From positions 23,958 through 87,957 of the forward strand of contig JAGBSP010000014.1 in NCBI GenBank assembly GCA_017631855.1: 64,000 nucleotides of DNA, given 5' to 3'. Positions 41,841 to 50,785 of this stretch are shown here, in pieces. The stretch's first letter is position 1. Every line of letters begins with the position of its first letter. Source of the stretch: Clostridia bacterium. Lineage in GTDB: Bacteria > Bacillota > Clostridia > Oscillospirales > CAG-272. The position numbers and the translations under genes were made by a program. A model generated the notes under the pieces. That model had not been told where the DNA came from. It saw nothing but the letters and a program-made list of their open reading frames with translations, and made no database searches.

Positions 41841-43130
41841 ATGAAAACCAAACTCTCTCCCCGTTTTTGGGCGGCGCTGACGCTCTTCAGTCTGATCGGA
41901 CAGATCGCGTGGGTCGTCGAAAATATGTACCTCAACGTCTTTATTTACAAGATGTTCCATGCCTCCGCCGCCGATATTTCGGCGATGGTCGCCGCGTCTG
42001 CCGTTGCCGCAACGCTGACCACCGTATTCCTCGGCGCGCTCTCCGACAAGCTCGGAAAGAGAAAACTCTTTATTTCGGGCGGTTATCTTTTGTGGGGCAT
42101 TTCGATTCTCGCCTTTTGCTTTGTCCGCCTTGACGTGATCTCCGTCATCGTTCCCGCGACGGTGTCCGCCGCCTCGGTGGGTGTGTCGCTCGTGATCATT
42201 CTCGACTGTGTGATGACCTTCTTTGGCTCGACCGCCAACGATGCCGCCTTCAACGCGTGGCTGACCGACAGCACCGATGCAAGCAATCGCGGCGCGGCTG
42301 AGGGAATCAACGCGATGATGCCTCTGGTTGCGATCCTCGCTGTCTTTGGCGGCTTTATGGCATTCGACCTGAACTCTCCCAAAAGCTGGACGCTCATCTT
42401 TGCGATCATCGGCGCGGTGGTCTTGATCGTTGGAATTCTCGGACTCTTCCTCATCAAGGAGCCGGAAATCACACCCGTAAAAGAGCCCTATTTCCGCACC
42501 GTCGTCCACGGATTTCTCCCCTCGACGGTCAAGAAAAACGCTTCGCTTTACGTCGCGCTCGCGCTCTTTATTCTCTTTAATATTTCCATTCAAATCTTTA
42601 TGCCCTACCTCATTCTCTACTACGAAGTCTCGCTTGGAATGAAGGATTACGTGCTGATTATGGCGCCTGCGATCATTCTCGCATCGGTCGTAACGGCGCT
42701 TTGGGGCAAGGTCTACGACAAAAAAGGATTTTCCGTCTCTTCGTGGTGGGCTCTTTCGTGGCTCATCGTCGGATATCTGCTCCTTTGGTTCTTCCGTGCG
42801 ACGGCGCTCGTCTTCGTCGGCTCGCTCCTGATGATGTGCGGCTATCTTTCGGGCATGGCGGTGTTCGGTGCACGCATCCGTGACCTGACCCCCGTCGGTG
42901 AGTCAGGACGCTTCCAAGGCGTTCGCATCTTCTCACAGGTGCTCGTCCCCGGACTTGTTGGTCCGTACATCGGCAAAACGGTGCTCGCCAATGCCGAGGT
43001 CATCGTGGGCAACGATGGAACGGAATCTTTTATTCCCAACCAAAATATTTTTGTGGCGGCATTAATCGTAGCAGCTATTCTTTGCTTGGTGCTTCCCTTC
43101 ACAATGAAGAAAAAGAAGCAAACCCCATAA
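41841..43130 (+). CDS. Major facilitator superfamily transporter
   Basis: This 429-residue carrier has 12 predicted TM helices. It begins in the style of sugar:cation symporter-like MFS proteins (RFWAALTLFSLIGQIAWVVENMYLNVFIYKMF), with the loop 2-3 motif GALSDKLGKRKLFISGGY (family GxxxDRxGRR). The central loop lies near residues 210-225. It starts 16 bp after the cassette and has a GGAGG site. Base composition returns to that of the housekeeping genes, so it may be only the downstream boundary of the island. The cargo is unknown. Confidence 0.85.
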   Translation: MKTKLSPRFWAALTLFSLIGQIAWVVENMYLNVFIYKMFHASAADISAMVAASAVAATLTTVFLGALSDKLGKRKLFISGGYLLWGISILAFCFVRLDVISVIVPATVSAASVGVSLVIILDCVMTFFGSTANDAAFNAWLTDSTDASNRGAAEGINAMMPLVAILAVFGGFMAFDLNSPKSWTLIFAIIGAVVLIVGILGLFLIKEPEITPVKEPYFRTVVHGFLPSTVKKNASLYVALALFILFNISIQIFMPYLILYYEVSLGMKDYVLIMAPAIILASVVTALWGKVYDKKGFSVSSWWALSWLIVGYLLLWFFRATALVFVGSLLMMCGYLSGMAVFGARIRDLTPVGESGRFQGVRIFSQVLVPGLVGPYIGKTVLANAEVIVGNDGTESFIPNQNIFVAALIVAAILCLVLPFTMKKKKQTP

Positions 43131-43141
43131 AATACCACCAA

Positions 43142-43261
43142 ATTTGGTAGGGGTCGGCGCCCTCGACGACCCGTAAATCGTGAACAAAATTGCCAAATTA
43201 TTGTTAGACGTAAATTTCTTTGTTGGTCACGGGTCGTCGAGGGCGCCGACCCCTACCAAAT
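43142..43261. repeat. 120-bp element with 33-bp perfect inverted arms
   Basis: The left arm (43142-43174, beginning ATTTGGTAGGGGTCGGCG) and right arm (43229-43261) are exact reverse complements. They flank a 54-bp AT-rich centre. No ORF is present. The arm core (GGGGTCGGCGCCCTCGACGACCC) itself has dyad character. It sits just after the MFS stop. A related short sequence occurs at 61686. Confidence 0.88.
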
Positions 43262-43282
43262 ATTATAAAAAATCATCAAAAC

Positions 43283-43312
43283 AGCGCAACCGTGATATTT
43301 CACGGTTGCGCT
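43283..43312. terminator. Terminator, probably for the minus-strand isomerase
   Basis: A 13-bp stem (AGCGCAACCGTGA / TCACGGTTGCGCT) with a TATT loop. It is followed by T-rich sequence on the minus strand, 10 bp past the stop of the gene at 43322. Confidence 0.85.
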
Positions 43313-43321
43313 ATCTTTATG

Positions 43322-44065
43322 TTATTTATTTGCATCTCTCTTGTTGAGGTATTCAAGGCATCTCTTGATCTCATCGGGACCCGAGGGCGTCCAGCTCTCG
43401 CTCTCCACGATGATCTTGAGGCCAAGCTCCTCTGCCTTTGCGAGCGCCTGCTCGACGGTAGCTTCTCCGTCGCCGAGGACGCGGTTTCTCGCGCGGTCGG
43501 TGTCGGTATGCGGAATACCGTCCTTGACGTGCATCATCTTCATTCTGCCCTTATAGTGCTCGAGCACCTCTTCGATATCCTCGCCTGCGTCAAACGCCCA
43601 GAAGGAGTCGATCTGGAAGAGAATGTTGGTTCTCTCCTCAAGCTCCTTGATCGGAATCAGACCGTCGCGGTTCTTCCAATAGTCCTTTGCGTGGGGGTGG
43701 AAGTGTAGCCCTATGCCTCTTTTTTCGAGCTCGGGCTGCCAGCGGTTGATCGAAGCGACCATATAGTCGAGATCTTCCTTGGTTTCCGAAAGAATATCGG
43801 CAAGAACGATTTCCTTAACACCAATCTTTTCGTAATCGGCAACCGTCTTTTCAAACTTACCGAACAAATCACGGAAGGGTGCGTGGAACGCAGTAACGGT
43901 CAAACCGCACTCATCGAGCCAGCCCTTAACCTTCTCCACGGGATTCTTATAGAAGTGGAAAAATTCGACCTCCTTGTAGCCGATTGCCGCCACCTGACGG
44001 ATCGCATCCTCCAAATTCTTCTCGGCAACATCGTGAACGCTGCACATCTGCACACTATAAGACAT
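43322..44065 (-). CDS. Sugar phosphate isomerase/epimerase (TIM barrel)
   Basis: This 247-residue protein has the xylose-isomerase-like TIM-barrel signature. Probable metal ligands sit in LHFHPHAKDYW, LFQIDSFWAFDAG, MMHVKDGIPH and IIVESESWTPSG. It is only distantly related to the pair at 206-1947. The enzyme probably isomerises a sugar or polyol. It lies 17 bp downstream of the HD nucleotidase gene and ends the thrS-HD-isomerase run. Confidence 0.84.
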   Translation of the reverse strand: MSYSVQMCSVHDVAEKNLEDAIRQVAAIGYKEVEFFHFYKNPVEKVKGWLDECGLTVTAFHAPFRDLFGKFEKTVADYEKIGVKEIVLADILSETKEDLDYMVASINRWQPELEKRGIGLHFHPHAKDYWKNRDGLIPIKELEERTNILFQIDSFWAFDAGEDIEEVLEHYKGRMKMMHVKDGIPHTDTDRARNRVLGDGEATVEQALAKAEELGLKIIVESESWTPSGPDEIKRCLEYLNKRDANK

Positions 44066-44082
44066 CGTAAAATCTCCTTATG

Positions 44083-44661
44083 TTATTCTAATTCATCTAA
44101 GGTTTTCTTGAAGCTCTCAAGGAAGGTTTCGCAGAAATAGCGCACCTCATCCATATCGAAATATTTTTCAATCTCCCCGCGTAACGCTTCCTCGGCACGG
44201 GCAAACTCGCGATTGCCGCTCCGAAGCTCCTCGAGGCACTTGATATACGCCGAGAGCTTATCCGCCGCCTTAACGAGACGGTGCTCGTAGGACGCGGGAT
44301 CGACCTCAATGAGCGCACGGTAGTCGTCGCGAAGCTCATCGGGAAGCTGAGAAAGCAGCTTTTCATTGGCAACGCTCTCGATCTCGCGGTATGCCGTTCG
44401 GATCTCGGGGTTATAGTACTTGATCGGCGTGGGAAGGTCGCCCGTGAGCACCTCGGAGGTTTCGTGGTAGAGCGCCATTGAGGCAATGCGGTCGGCATTG
44501 AGCTCCCCACCGAAGTTGCGGTTCTTGATGAGCGCGAGCGCGTGCGCGATCTGAGCGACCTGCGCACTGTGCTCGGCGATATTCTCATCGGTGACCGACT
44601 TCATCAGGCTCCAGCGGCGAATGAGCTTCATCCGCGCCATATAAGCAAAAAAGTTGTTCAT
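44083..44661 (-). CDS. YfbR-like HD-domain 5'-deoxynucleotidase
   Basis: This 192-residue HD hydrolase opens with the YfbR pattern FFAYMARMKLIRRWSLMKSV...ENIAEHSAQVAQIAHALA. Metal ligands are the H of AEHS, the H and E of ALYHETSEVLTGDLPTPIKY, and the later KAADKLSAYIKC Asp. E. coli YfbR removes phosphate from dNMPs. It lies 8 bp after the thrS stop and is probably cotranscribed with thrS. Confidence 0.88.
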   Translation of the reverse strand: MNNFFAYMARMKLIRRWSLMKSVTDENIAEHSAQVAQIAHALALIKNRNFGGELNADRIASMALYHETSEVLTGDLPTPIKYYNPEIRTAYREIESVANEKLLSQLPDELRDDYRALIEVDPASYEHRLVKAADKLSAYIKCLEELRSGNREFARAEEALRGEIEKYFDMDEVRYFCETFLESFKKTLDELE

Positions 44662-44669
44662 AAAAATCC

Positions 44670-46613
44670 TTAGTTGTTCAGATCCTTCTCGTCGATCTGC
44701 TTCTTTGCGAAGATAAGGAATTCATCGACGGGCATTGCACCCATATCGATATTCTTACGCGAACGGACGGCAACCGTGCCCTCGTTCATTTCCTTCTCGC
44801 CGACAACCAGCATATAAGGAACCTTCTCGAGCTGTGCTGAACGGATCTTGTAGCCGATCTTTTCGTTTCTCACGTCGACCGTGACGCGCATTCCGAGCGC
44901 GGTCATCTTGTCTGCAACCGACTTTGCGTAATCCATCTGCTCGTCGCCGATGGGAAGCACGCGAACCTGCTCGGGCGCCATCCACATCGGGAGCGCACCT
45001 GCGTACTTTTCGAGCAGAAGTGCCAGCGTTCTTTCGTAACAGCCGAGCGAGGTACGGTGAATGATGTAGGGAGTCTTCAGCGTATTGTCGGAATCGACGT
45101 ACTCCATACCGAATTTCTTAGCAAGAAGCATATCGATCTGAATGGTTACGAGGGTATCCTCTTTTCCGTGAACGTTGCGCATCTGAATATCGAGCTTCGG
45201 TCCGTAGAACGCCGCCTCGTCGATACCGATGGCATAATTACCCTTGCCGAGATACTCGTCGAGGAGCTCGCCCATGATCGACTGTGCCTCGTTCCACTGC
45301 TCTGCCGTACCCTCATACTTGCCCTCGCGGTTAGGATCCCACTGCGAGAAGCGGAAGTAACAGTCTTCCCAAAGTCCAACCGACGACAGAACGTGCTTTG
45401 CAAGCTCGAGACAGCCCTTGAATTCTTCGGAGAGCTGTTCGGGACGGAGAACAAGGTGTCCCTCGGAGATCGTGAACTGACGAACGCGGATAAGTCCATG
45501 CATCTCGCCGCTGTCCTCGTTACGGAAGAGCGTCGAGGTCTCGCCAAGACGCATCGGAAGATCGCGGTAAGAGCGCTTTTTGTTGAGGAAGACCTGATAC
45601 TGGAAGGGGCAGGTCATCGGACGGAGCGCAAAGCACTCCTTGGTTTCGTCGTACGGATCGCCGAGAACGAACATACCGTCGAGGTAGTGATCCCAGTGTC
45701 CCGAAATTTTATAAAGATCTCTCTTTGCCATCAAAGGCGTCTTGGTCAGAAGATAGCCGCGCTTCTGCTCCTCGTCCTCAACCCATCTCTGCAAAAGCTG
45801 AATGGTGCGAGCGCCCTTGGGGAGCATAATGGGAAGTCCCTGACCGATCGAGTCGACCGTGGTGAAATATTCGAGGTCGCGTCCGATCTTATTGTGGTCG
45901 CGCTTCTTTGCCTCTTCGATTGCTTCAAGGTGTGCCTTGAGCTCATCCTTCGAGGGGAACGCGGTACCGTAGACACGCTGCAGCATCTTATTGTTCTGGT
46001 CACCCTTCCAATACGCGCCCGTGCACTGCGTGAGCTTGAGCGCCTTGATCGCGCCCGTTGCAAAGAGGTGCGGACCTGCGCAGAGGTCGGTAAATTCACC
46101 CTGACGGTAGAAGCTGATCACAGCATCCTCGGGAAGCTCCTCGATGAGCTGTACCTTATAGGACTCGCCTGCCTCCTGCATCAAAGCAATTGCCTCGGCG
46201 CGGGGCAGCTCGAAGCGCTCGATCTTGAGGTTTTCCTTGACGATCTTCTTCATTTCGTCCTCGATCGCCTTGAGAATGTCGGGCGAGAAGGAAATTTCGC
46301 TGTCAAAATCGTAATAAAATCCGCCGTCGATGGCAGGACCGATGGTCAGCTTGGTTTCGGGGTACAGACGCTTGACCGCCTGCGCCAGCACGTGCGACGC
46401 CGAATGGCGGAAGACGTGTGCGCCGTCCTCGTCTGCAAAGGTCAAAAGCGTGATTTCTGCGTCAGCCTCCACGGGCGTCGAAAGTGCGACAACCTTGCCG
46501 TCAAGCTTTGCGGCAAGCACCGCGCGGCTCATCAGACCCGCCTCGTTTGCCGCCTCGTAGACCGTCGAGGGCTCGTTCTTTTCGAGTACGACTTCTCCGA
46601 ATTTAATGTTCAT
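44670..46613 (-). CDS. thrS: Threonyl-tRNA synthetase
   Basis: This 647-residue class II synthetase has the TGS domain (residues 1-65), the editing/SAD domain with HSASHVLAQAVK and YRQGEFTDLCAGPHLFATG, and the core. Core landmarks are the zinc Cys in RPMTCPFQYQVF, motif 2 in FRNEDSGEMHGLIRVRQF, and motif 3 in HRTSLGCYERTLALLLE. An anticodon-binding domain follows. The start at 46613 follows GGAGGATACCATT; an in-frame TTG at 46628 lies on the ribosome site itself and is rejected. Expression is under a threonine T-box. Confidence 0.97.
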   Translation of the reverse strand: MNIKFGEVVLEKNEPSTVYEAANEAGLMSRAVLAAKLDGKVVALSTPVEADAEITLLTFADEDGAHVFRHSASHVLAQAVKRLYPETKLTIGPAIDGGFYYDFDSEISFSPDILKAIEDEMKKIVKENLKIERFELPRAEAIALMQEAGESYKVQLIEELPEDAVISFYRQGEFTDLCAGPHLFATGAIKALKLTQCTGAYWKGDQNNKMLQRVYGTAFPSKDELKAHLEAIEEAKKRDHNKIGRDLEYFTTVDSIGQGLPIMLPKGARTIQLLQRWVEDEEQKRGYLLTKTPLMAKRDLYKISGHWDHYLDGMFVLGDPYDETKECFALRPMTCPFQYQVFLNKKRSYRDLPMRLGETSTLFRNEDSGEMHGLIRVRQFTISEGHLVLRPEQLSEEFKGCLELAKHVLSSVGLWEDCYFRFSQWDPNREGKYEGTAEQWNEAQSIMGELLDEYLGKGNYAIGIDEAAFYGPKLDIQMRNVHGKEDTLVTIQIDMLLAKKFGMEYVDSDNTLKTPYIIHRTSLGCYERTLALLLEKYAGALPMWMAPEQVRVLPIGDEQMDYAKSVADKMTALGMRVTVDVRNEKIGYKIRSAQLEKVPYMLVVGEKEMNEGTVAVRSRKNIDMGAMPVDEFLIFAKKQIDEKDLNN

Positions 46614-46644
46614 AATGGTATCCTCCAATAAAAATATTCAAAAT

Positions 46645-46850
46645 AAAAACACCCCGAACGACGTTTGCCGTTCGGGGTGCAAAATTCTTTACACGGTTCC
46701 ACCCGAAGCTTTTACTCTTGGGTATTCGGTTGTTTCACGGTACGAAAAGCGGTATCATAGAAAGCGCTGACAAAAGGATCTTTCAGCCAAGGATCCCCTC
46801 TCTGGTTTGTCTTGCTCTCAAGACTTTTTTCGCAAAGCTCCGCGAATGAG
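46645..46850 (-). promoter_or_regulatory. T-box riboswitch (threonine-specific) upstream of thrS
   Basis: On the minus strand the leader carries the T-box core GGGTGGAACCGTG (46691-46704). Upstream are stem I marks CCAGAGAG and GGCTGAAAG, and a threonine specifier candidate ACC (46751-46753). Downstream is a strong terminator, CACCCCGAAC / GTTCGGGGTG (46650-46679), followed by TTTTTAT. Binding of uncharged tRNA-Thr would favour the antiterminator and allow thrS transcription. The specifier assignment is by position and not by a full fold. Confidence 0.9.
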
Positions 46851-46851
46851 G

Positions 46852-47277
46852 TTATTTCTTCTTTTTGTTGTATTCCGAATGGGGATTGACGAACTCTCTC
46901 CAATCGAGGTCGCCGCGTTCCAGCGCGGTGATAATGGTTTCTGCCGTTGCGATATTGGTTGCTACGGGAATATTGAACTGGTCGCACGCGCGAAGCAGTT
47001 CCATTTCGGCAGGCTTGACGGTTGCCGTCGGACGGGTATCTCTGAAATACAGAAGTACGTCGATCTCGTTATAAGCAATGCGGGAAGCCACCTGCTCCTC
47101 GCCGCCGTATTCGCCCGACATCAGACGGTCGATCTTAAGTCCCGTTGCCTCGGAAATATAACTGGCGGTTACGGCAGTCGCGCAAAGATTATGCTTGCTT
47201 AGCGTGCCGCAATAAGCAATACAGAACTGAGCCATCAGCTCTTTTTTCAGGTCGTGTGCAATAATTGCTATTTCCAA
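46852..47277 (-). CDS. mgsA: Methylglyoxal synthase-like protein with altered active site
   Basis: This 141-residue protein matches methylglyoxal synthase along its length: IAIIAHDLKKELM, ATAVTASYISEATGLKIDRLMSGEYGGEEQ, and NIPVATNIATAETII. Compared with the E. coli enzyme from memory, the catalytic His19 is kept (H8). The base Asp71 (GGDQQ) is Glu here (GGEEQ), and the H98/D101 segment (VPHDPDVKA) is TVKPAEMEL, so both are lost. Activity is uncertain; it may be a regulator or bind another phosphate ligand. It has its own promoter and ends at the T-box leader. Confidence 0.8.
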   Translation of the reverse strand: MEIAIIAHDLKKELMAQFCIAYCGTLSKHNLCATAVTASYISEATGLKIDRLMSGEYGGEEQVASRIAYNEIDVLLYFRDTRPTATVKPAEMELLRACDQFNIPVATNIATAETIITALERGDLDWREFVNPHSEYNKKKK

Positions 47278-47341
47278 TCTACCGTCCTCCGATCGTTCTC
47301 TGATTTTATATAAAGGTCTACTCTCTAAGTATTCCGTATAT

Positions 47342-47371
47342 ATTATACCATTTTTCGGGTGGTTTTGTCAA
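47342..47371 (-). promoter_or_regulatory. Promoter of the methylglyoxal synthase-like gene
   Basis: On the minus strand TTGACA (47366-47371) and TATAAT (47342-47347) are 18 bp apart. The gene starts 65 bp downstream. It is divergent from the glyA promoter. Confidence 0.88.
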
Positions 47372-47417
47372 TGACTCTCGGTAAATTTTATAAAAAAAAG
47401 ATTTTTTATAAATCCTC

Positions 47418-47446
47418 TTGTTTTTTTGGCAATTATCCATTATAAT
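47418..47446 (+). promoter_or_regulatory. Promoter of glyA
   Basis: TTGTTT (47418-47423) and TATAAT (47441-47446) are 17 bp apart, 46 bp upstream of the start codon. Confidence 0.82.
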
Positions 47447-47491
47447 AATAATATCTATTCATATTATTTTATAAAAAACGGGAGGAAAATT

Positions 47492-48739
47492 ATGGTTCAG
47501 GATATGATCAAAACCATTGCGGCAACTGACCCCGAGATTGCCGCCGCGATCACCGCAGAATTCGACCGTCAGTGCGACGGACTTGAGCTGATCGCTTCCG
47601 AAAACGTCGTTTCCGAAGCCGTGCTTTGCGCGATGGGCTCGGTGCTGACAAACAAATACGCCGAAGGTTACCCCGGCAAGCGCTACTACGGCGGATGTTC
47701 CTGCGTAGACGTTGCCGAAAATATTGCAATCGAGCGCGCTTGCAAGCTCTTTGGCGCAAAGTACGCAAACGTACAGCCTCACAGCGGCGCTCAGGCAAAC
47801 ACTGCCGTTTACTTTGCTCTGCTCCAGCCGGGCGACACCGTGATGGGCATGAGCCTTGCACACGGCGGACACTTGACGCACGGAAGTCCTGTGAATATTT
47901 CGGGAATGTACTATAATTTTATTCCCTATGAATTAAATCCCGTGACCGAGCGCATCGACCTCGACGAGTTCGAGAAGCTCGCAAAGAAGCATCAGCCGAA
48001 GCTGATCGTTGCGGGTGCGTCGGCGTATCCCAGAACCATCGACTTTGAAAAGATGGCAGAGATCGCGCACTCGGTCGGCGCATACTTCATGGTCGACATG
48101 GCACATATCGCGGGACTTGTTGCCGCCGGTGAGCACCCCTCGCCCGTTCCTTATGCCGACGTCGTTACCACCACGACGCACAAAACGCTCCGCGGTCCTC
48201 GCGGCGGTATGATTCTCACCAACGACGAGGAGCTTGCCAAGAAGTTCAATAAGGCGATCTTCCCCGGCACGCAGGGCGGTCCTTTGATGCACACCATCGC
48301 CGCAAAGGCAGTTTGCTTCGGTGAGGCGCTGACACCCGCATTCAAGGCATATCAGCACCAGATCGTAGAAAACGCAAGCGTTCTCGCAAACGGACTGCTC
48401 GCCGAGGGCTTTGACCTCGTTTCGGGCGGTACCGACAACCACTTGATGCTCGTTGACCTCCGTCCTATGAAGGTGACGGGAAAGGAATTTGAAGCTCGTC
48501 TTGACGCCGTACACATCACAGTCAACAAGAACGCAATCCCCAACGACCCAGAAAAGCCCTTCGTGACCTCGGGTGTTCGCGTTGGAACCCCCGCCGTGAC
48601 CTCGCGCGGTCTTGGCGTCGAGGAAATGAAGACGATCGCAAGACTCTTCGGTATGGTTGCCCGCGACTTTGACGCAAACGCCGCAGCGGTACGCGCCGAG
48701 GTTGCCGAGATTTGCCGCCGTTTCCCGCTTTACAAGTAA
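47492..48739 (+). CDS. glyA: Serine hydroxymethyltransferase
   Basis: This 415-residue PLP enzyme interconverts serine and glycine with folate one-carbon units. Landmarks are [65 protein letters not shown] and the PLP lysine in [16 protein letters not shown]. The C-terminal arginine region is [16 protein letters not shown]. The start at 47492 follows GGGAGGAAAATT; earlier in-frame codons overlap the promoter. It is monocistronic with a terminator. Confidence 0.97.
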   Translation: MVQDMIKTIAATDPEIAAAITAEFDRQCDGLELIASENVVSEAVLCAMGSVLTNKYAEGYPGKRYYGGCSCVDVAENIAIERACKLFGAKYANVQPHSGAQANTAVYFALLQPGDTVMGMSLAHGGHLTHGSPVNISGMYYNFIPYELNPVTERIDLDEFEKLAKKHQPKLIVAGASAYPRTIDFEKMAEIAHSVGAYFMVDMAHIAGLVAAGEHPSPVPYADVVTTTTHKTLRGPRGGMILTNDEELAKKFNKAIFPGTQGGPLMHTIAAKAVCFGEALTPAFKAYQHQIVENASVLANGLLAEGFDLVSGGTDNHLMLVDLRPMKVTGKEFEARLDAVHITVNKNAIPNDPEKPFVTSGVRVGTPAVTSRGLGVEEMKTIARLFGMVARDFDANAAAVRAEVAEICRRFPLYK

Positions 48740-48751
48740 TTTCATAAAGAT

Positions 48752-48805
48752 AACCCCGCCGAAAATCTTTCGCTTTGTGGAAAGATGATACGGCGGGGTT
48801 TTTAT
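48752..48805 (+). terminator. Terminator of glyA
   Basis: A long hairpin pairs AACCCCGCCG (48752-48761) with CGGCGGGGTT (48791-48800) and contains an inner ATCTTTC/GAAAGAT stem. It runs into TTTTT. Confidence 0.88.
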
Positions 48806-48818
48806 CTACTCTAAACGA

Positions 48819-48850
48819 AAAAGGACGACCGCCGTAGCGGTCGTCCTTTT
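48819..48850. terminator. Terminator of the second solute-binding protein gene
   Basis: A 14-bp stem (AAAAGGACGACCGC / GCGGTCGTCCTTTT) with a CGTA loop lies 14 bp past the stop of the minus-strand gene at 48865. Flanking A and T runs permit function in both directions. Confidence 0.9.
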
Positions 48851-48864
48851 TTATAAAGCAAAGA

Positions 48865-50415
48865 TTAGTCGTACTTTGCCTCAATCAGTGCCATATTCGC
48901 GTTCATATCACGAACGTGCTGCTTACGCTTCTCACCGCTGGAAGCCCACGTTTCAGCGGTGGTGGTCAGATCCATCTGAATACAGTATCTGAACATCATA
49001 CAAGAGTAACCTGCGTCAGCATCTCCGGCAGAGTTATCGAACATACGACCGGGATCGAGATCGATCGAACCACGAATGGTTTCCCACATTGCGTAGTCTT
49101 CGGGAGAGTCAGAGATCTGCTTCTTCAGAACCTCAGAGAAGTATGCGGGAGAAGTTCTCGTAAATCCTTCGGATGCCATAACCTGAAGAACTGCGCCGAT
49201 CTGATCCAAGCCGGTTGCGGTTCTGGGGATCGAAACGACCGAGTACTCAAAGTCAGGGGTCGTCTTATAACCCTGTCCTGCTACGCCGGGACCCTTGAAC
49301 TGTGCGGTATCGTACATCGGCATAGGAAGCACACCGAAGTCAAATGCAAGCTCAGTGAACTTATAGTCGGTAATCGACACAATCGCGTTCAGAATGAAGA
49401 GGGTCTGTCCGTTCTGCCACGAAGGCATCTTGGGGTTAGACTTGTTTCCGTTATTACTTGCATACTCAAGGTTGGTTGCATAGAAGTTGTATGCGTCGGA
49501 TGCGCTCGTCCTGAAGAAGTTAAGCAGCTTGCCGAGTGCGACGTCTACCTTACCCGAGTGCTGGTCCTCGGAAATGGTCTGCTGACCGGTTGCGTCGATC
49601 TCCATCCACTTCAGGTCCATTGCCTTGTAGAATGCGTCCATCGGAACGAGATAACCCGTAAAGCCGTAGGTCTTATCTGCGGCAACTGCCTTTGCCATCT
49701 CAATCATGGTGTCAAGCGTCCACTTACCCTCGTTGACCAGATCGTACATCGTGGTAACGCCGTACTTCTCAAGAATCGAAGCGTTCTTTTCAAGGATGTC
49801 CTTGTTGTAGCAGAATGCGATGGTATTGCCCATCAGCGTCCATACCATGTCACCGCCTGCAAAGTAGATCTTGCCGTTTACGGCACAATCTATCATTGCG
49901 GAGTTCCACCATTCATCGGTGAGATCAAGGTACTTGATACCCTGCATATCTCTCGTTGCGCCGTTCATCATCAAAACACATGCGGCACGGCTATAGGGAG
50001 TAAATACGTCAACCAAGCCATTTCCCGCTTGCTGACCAGCCGTTGCGGCGTAGGTAAACTCAAAGCCTGCGTGGCCTTCGATGTACTGCCATTTCAATTT
50101 GACGTCCAAACGTCCTTTGACTGCCTCGTTACGTGCGTATATGGCACTCTTCAGCGTCGTACCGGTGTCGCCCTCGGCAACCTCCCATTCGTTGGCGGAA
50201 GCACCCGTCCAGCCAAGGAAGCGGATTTCTCTGCCACCAAAGCCACCGTCAGGCAACATACCAACGCCATCGTCGGGCATTTCTGCCTCCAAGAGCGCTC
50301 TGTCCTTTGTGTTCTCGCCATCCTCTTTCTTCTTATTGCTCTTACAAGCGACCAGCAAGGGCAAGAGCATCAGAACTACCAGAGTCAGGCAGAGAATTCT
50401 TTTCAGAATTTTCAT
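48865..50415 (-). CDS. Orphan extracellular solute-binding lipoprotein (ABC sugar type)
   Basis: This 516-residue lipoprotein has the signal MKILKRILCLTLVVLMLLPLLVAC with Cys at the lipobox. The mature part shows ABC sugar-binding features: GYLVPMDAFYKAMDLKW, FCYNKDILEKNASILEKYGV, and PSWQNGQTLFILNAIVSITDYKFTELAFDFGVLPMP. As with the protein at 12808, no permease or ATPase is nearby. The start at 50415 follows TTTAGGAGGAGAAC; an in-frame extension upstream would cover the promoter and is rejected. Confidence 0.85.
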   Translation of the reverse strand: MKILKRILCLTLVVLMLLPLLVACKSNKKKEDGENTKDRALLEAEMPDDGVGMLPDGGFGGREIRFLGWTGASANEWEVAEGDTGTTLKSAIYARNEAVKGRLDVKLKWQYIEGHAGFEFTYAATAGQQAGNGLVDVFTPYSRAACVLMMNGATRDMQGIKYLDLTDEWWNSAMIDCAVNGKIYFAGGDMVWTLMGNTIAFCYNKDILEKNASILEKYGVTTMYDLVNEGKWTLDTMIEMAKAVAADKTYGFTGYLVPMDAFYKAMDLKWMEIDATGQQTISEDQHSGKVDVALGKLLNFFRTSASDAYNFYATNLEYASNNGNKSNPKMPSWQNGQTLFILNAIVSITDYKFTELAFDFGVLPMPMYDTAQFKGPGVAGQGYKTTPDFEYSVVSIPRTATGLDQIGAVLQVMASEGFTRTSPAYFSEVLKKQISDSPEDYAMWETIRGSIDLDPGRMFDNSAGDADAGYSCMMFRYCIQMDLTTTAETWASSGEKRKQHVRDMNANMALIEAKYD

Positions 50416-50497
50416 AGTTCTCCTCCTAAAAATTGCTTGGGTGATTTTACCCACCCCAAAATTGCCATACTCATAGATGATAATTTTCTGTTTAATA

Positions 50498-50526
50498 AGT
50501 ATACCACACCTTTCGTTTTTTGTCAA
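50498..50526 (-). promoter_or_regulatory. Promoter of the second solute-binding protein gene
   Basis: On the minus strand TTGACA (50521-50526) and TATACT (50498-50503) are 17 bp apart. The 370-bp gap 50416-50785 holds this promoter and the divergent prfB promoter. The stretch 50530-50685 between them is T-rich and otherwise featureless. Confidence 0.9.
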
Positions 50527-50687
50527 TCCTTTTCTGCCACCCTCTTGAATTTCAACATTTTCAACATTTTTCACTCTTTTATTTTGGTCATTTTCACAGT
50601 TTTATTTTTTCAAAGAAGCTCTTATAAAAACATCAAGATTTCTTGTTGCTCTTTTCGTCTTTTCTTCGTTTCTTCCAAGAAAATCTC

Positions 50688-50717
50688 TTGACAAATTTCA
50701 CTCGCGCGTGGTATAAT
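50688..50717 (+). promoter_or_regulatory. Promoter of the prfB operon
   Basis: TTGACA (50688-50693) and TATAAT (50712-50717) are 18 bp apart, 68 bp upstream of the prfB start. Confidence 0.88.
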
Positions 50718-50785
50718 AAAATAGAATGTTTATTTTTATATTTTTATGAAAGAAAAAGTAGTCGAAGGACTACGGGAGGTACCCC

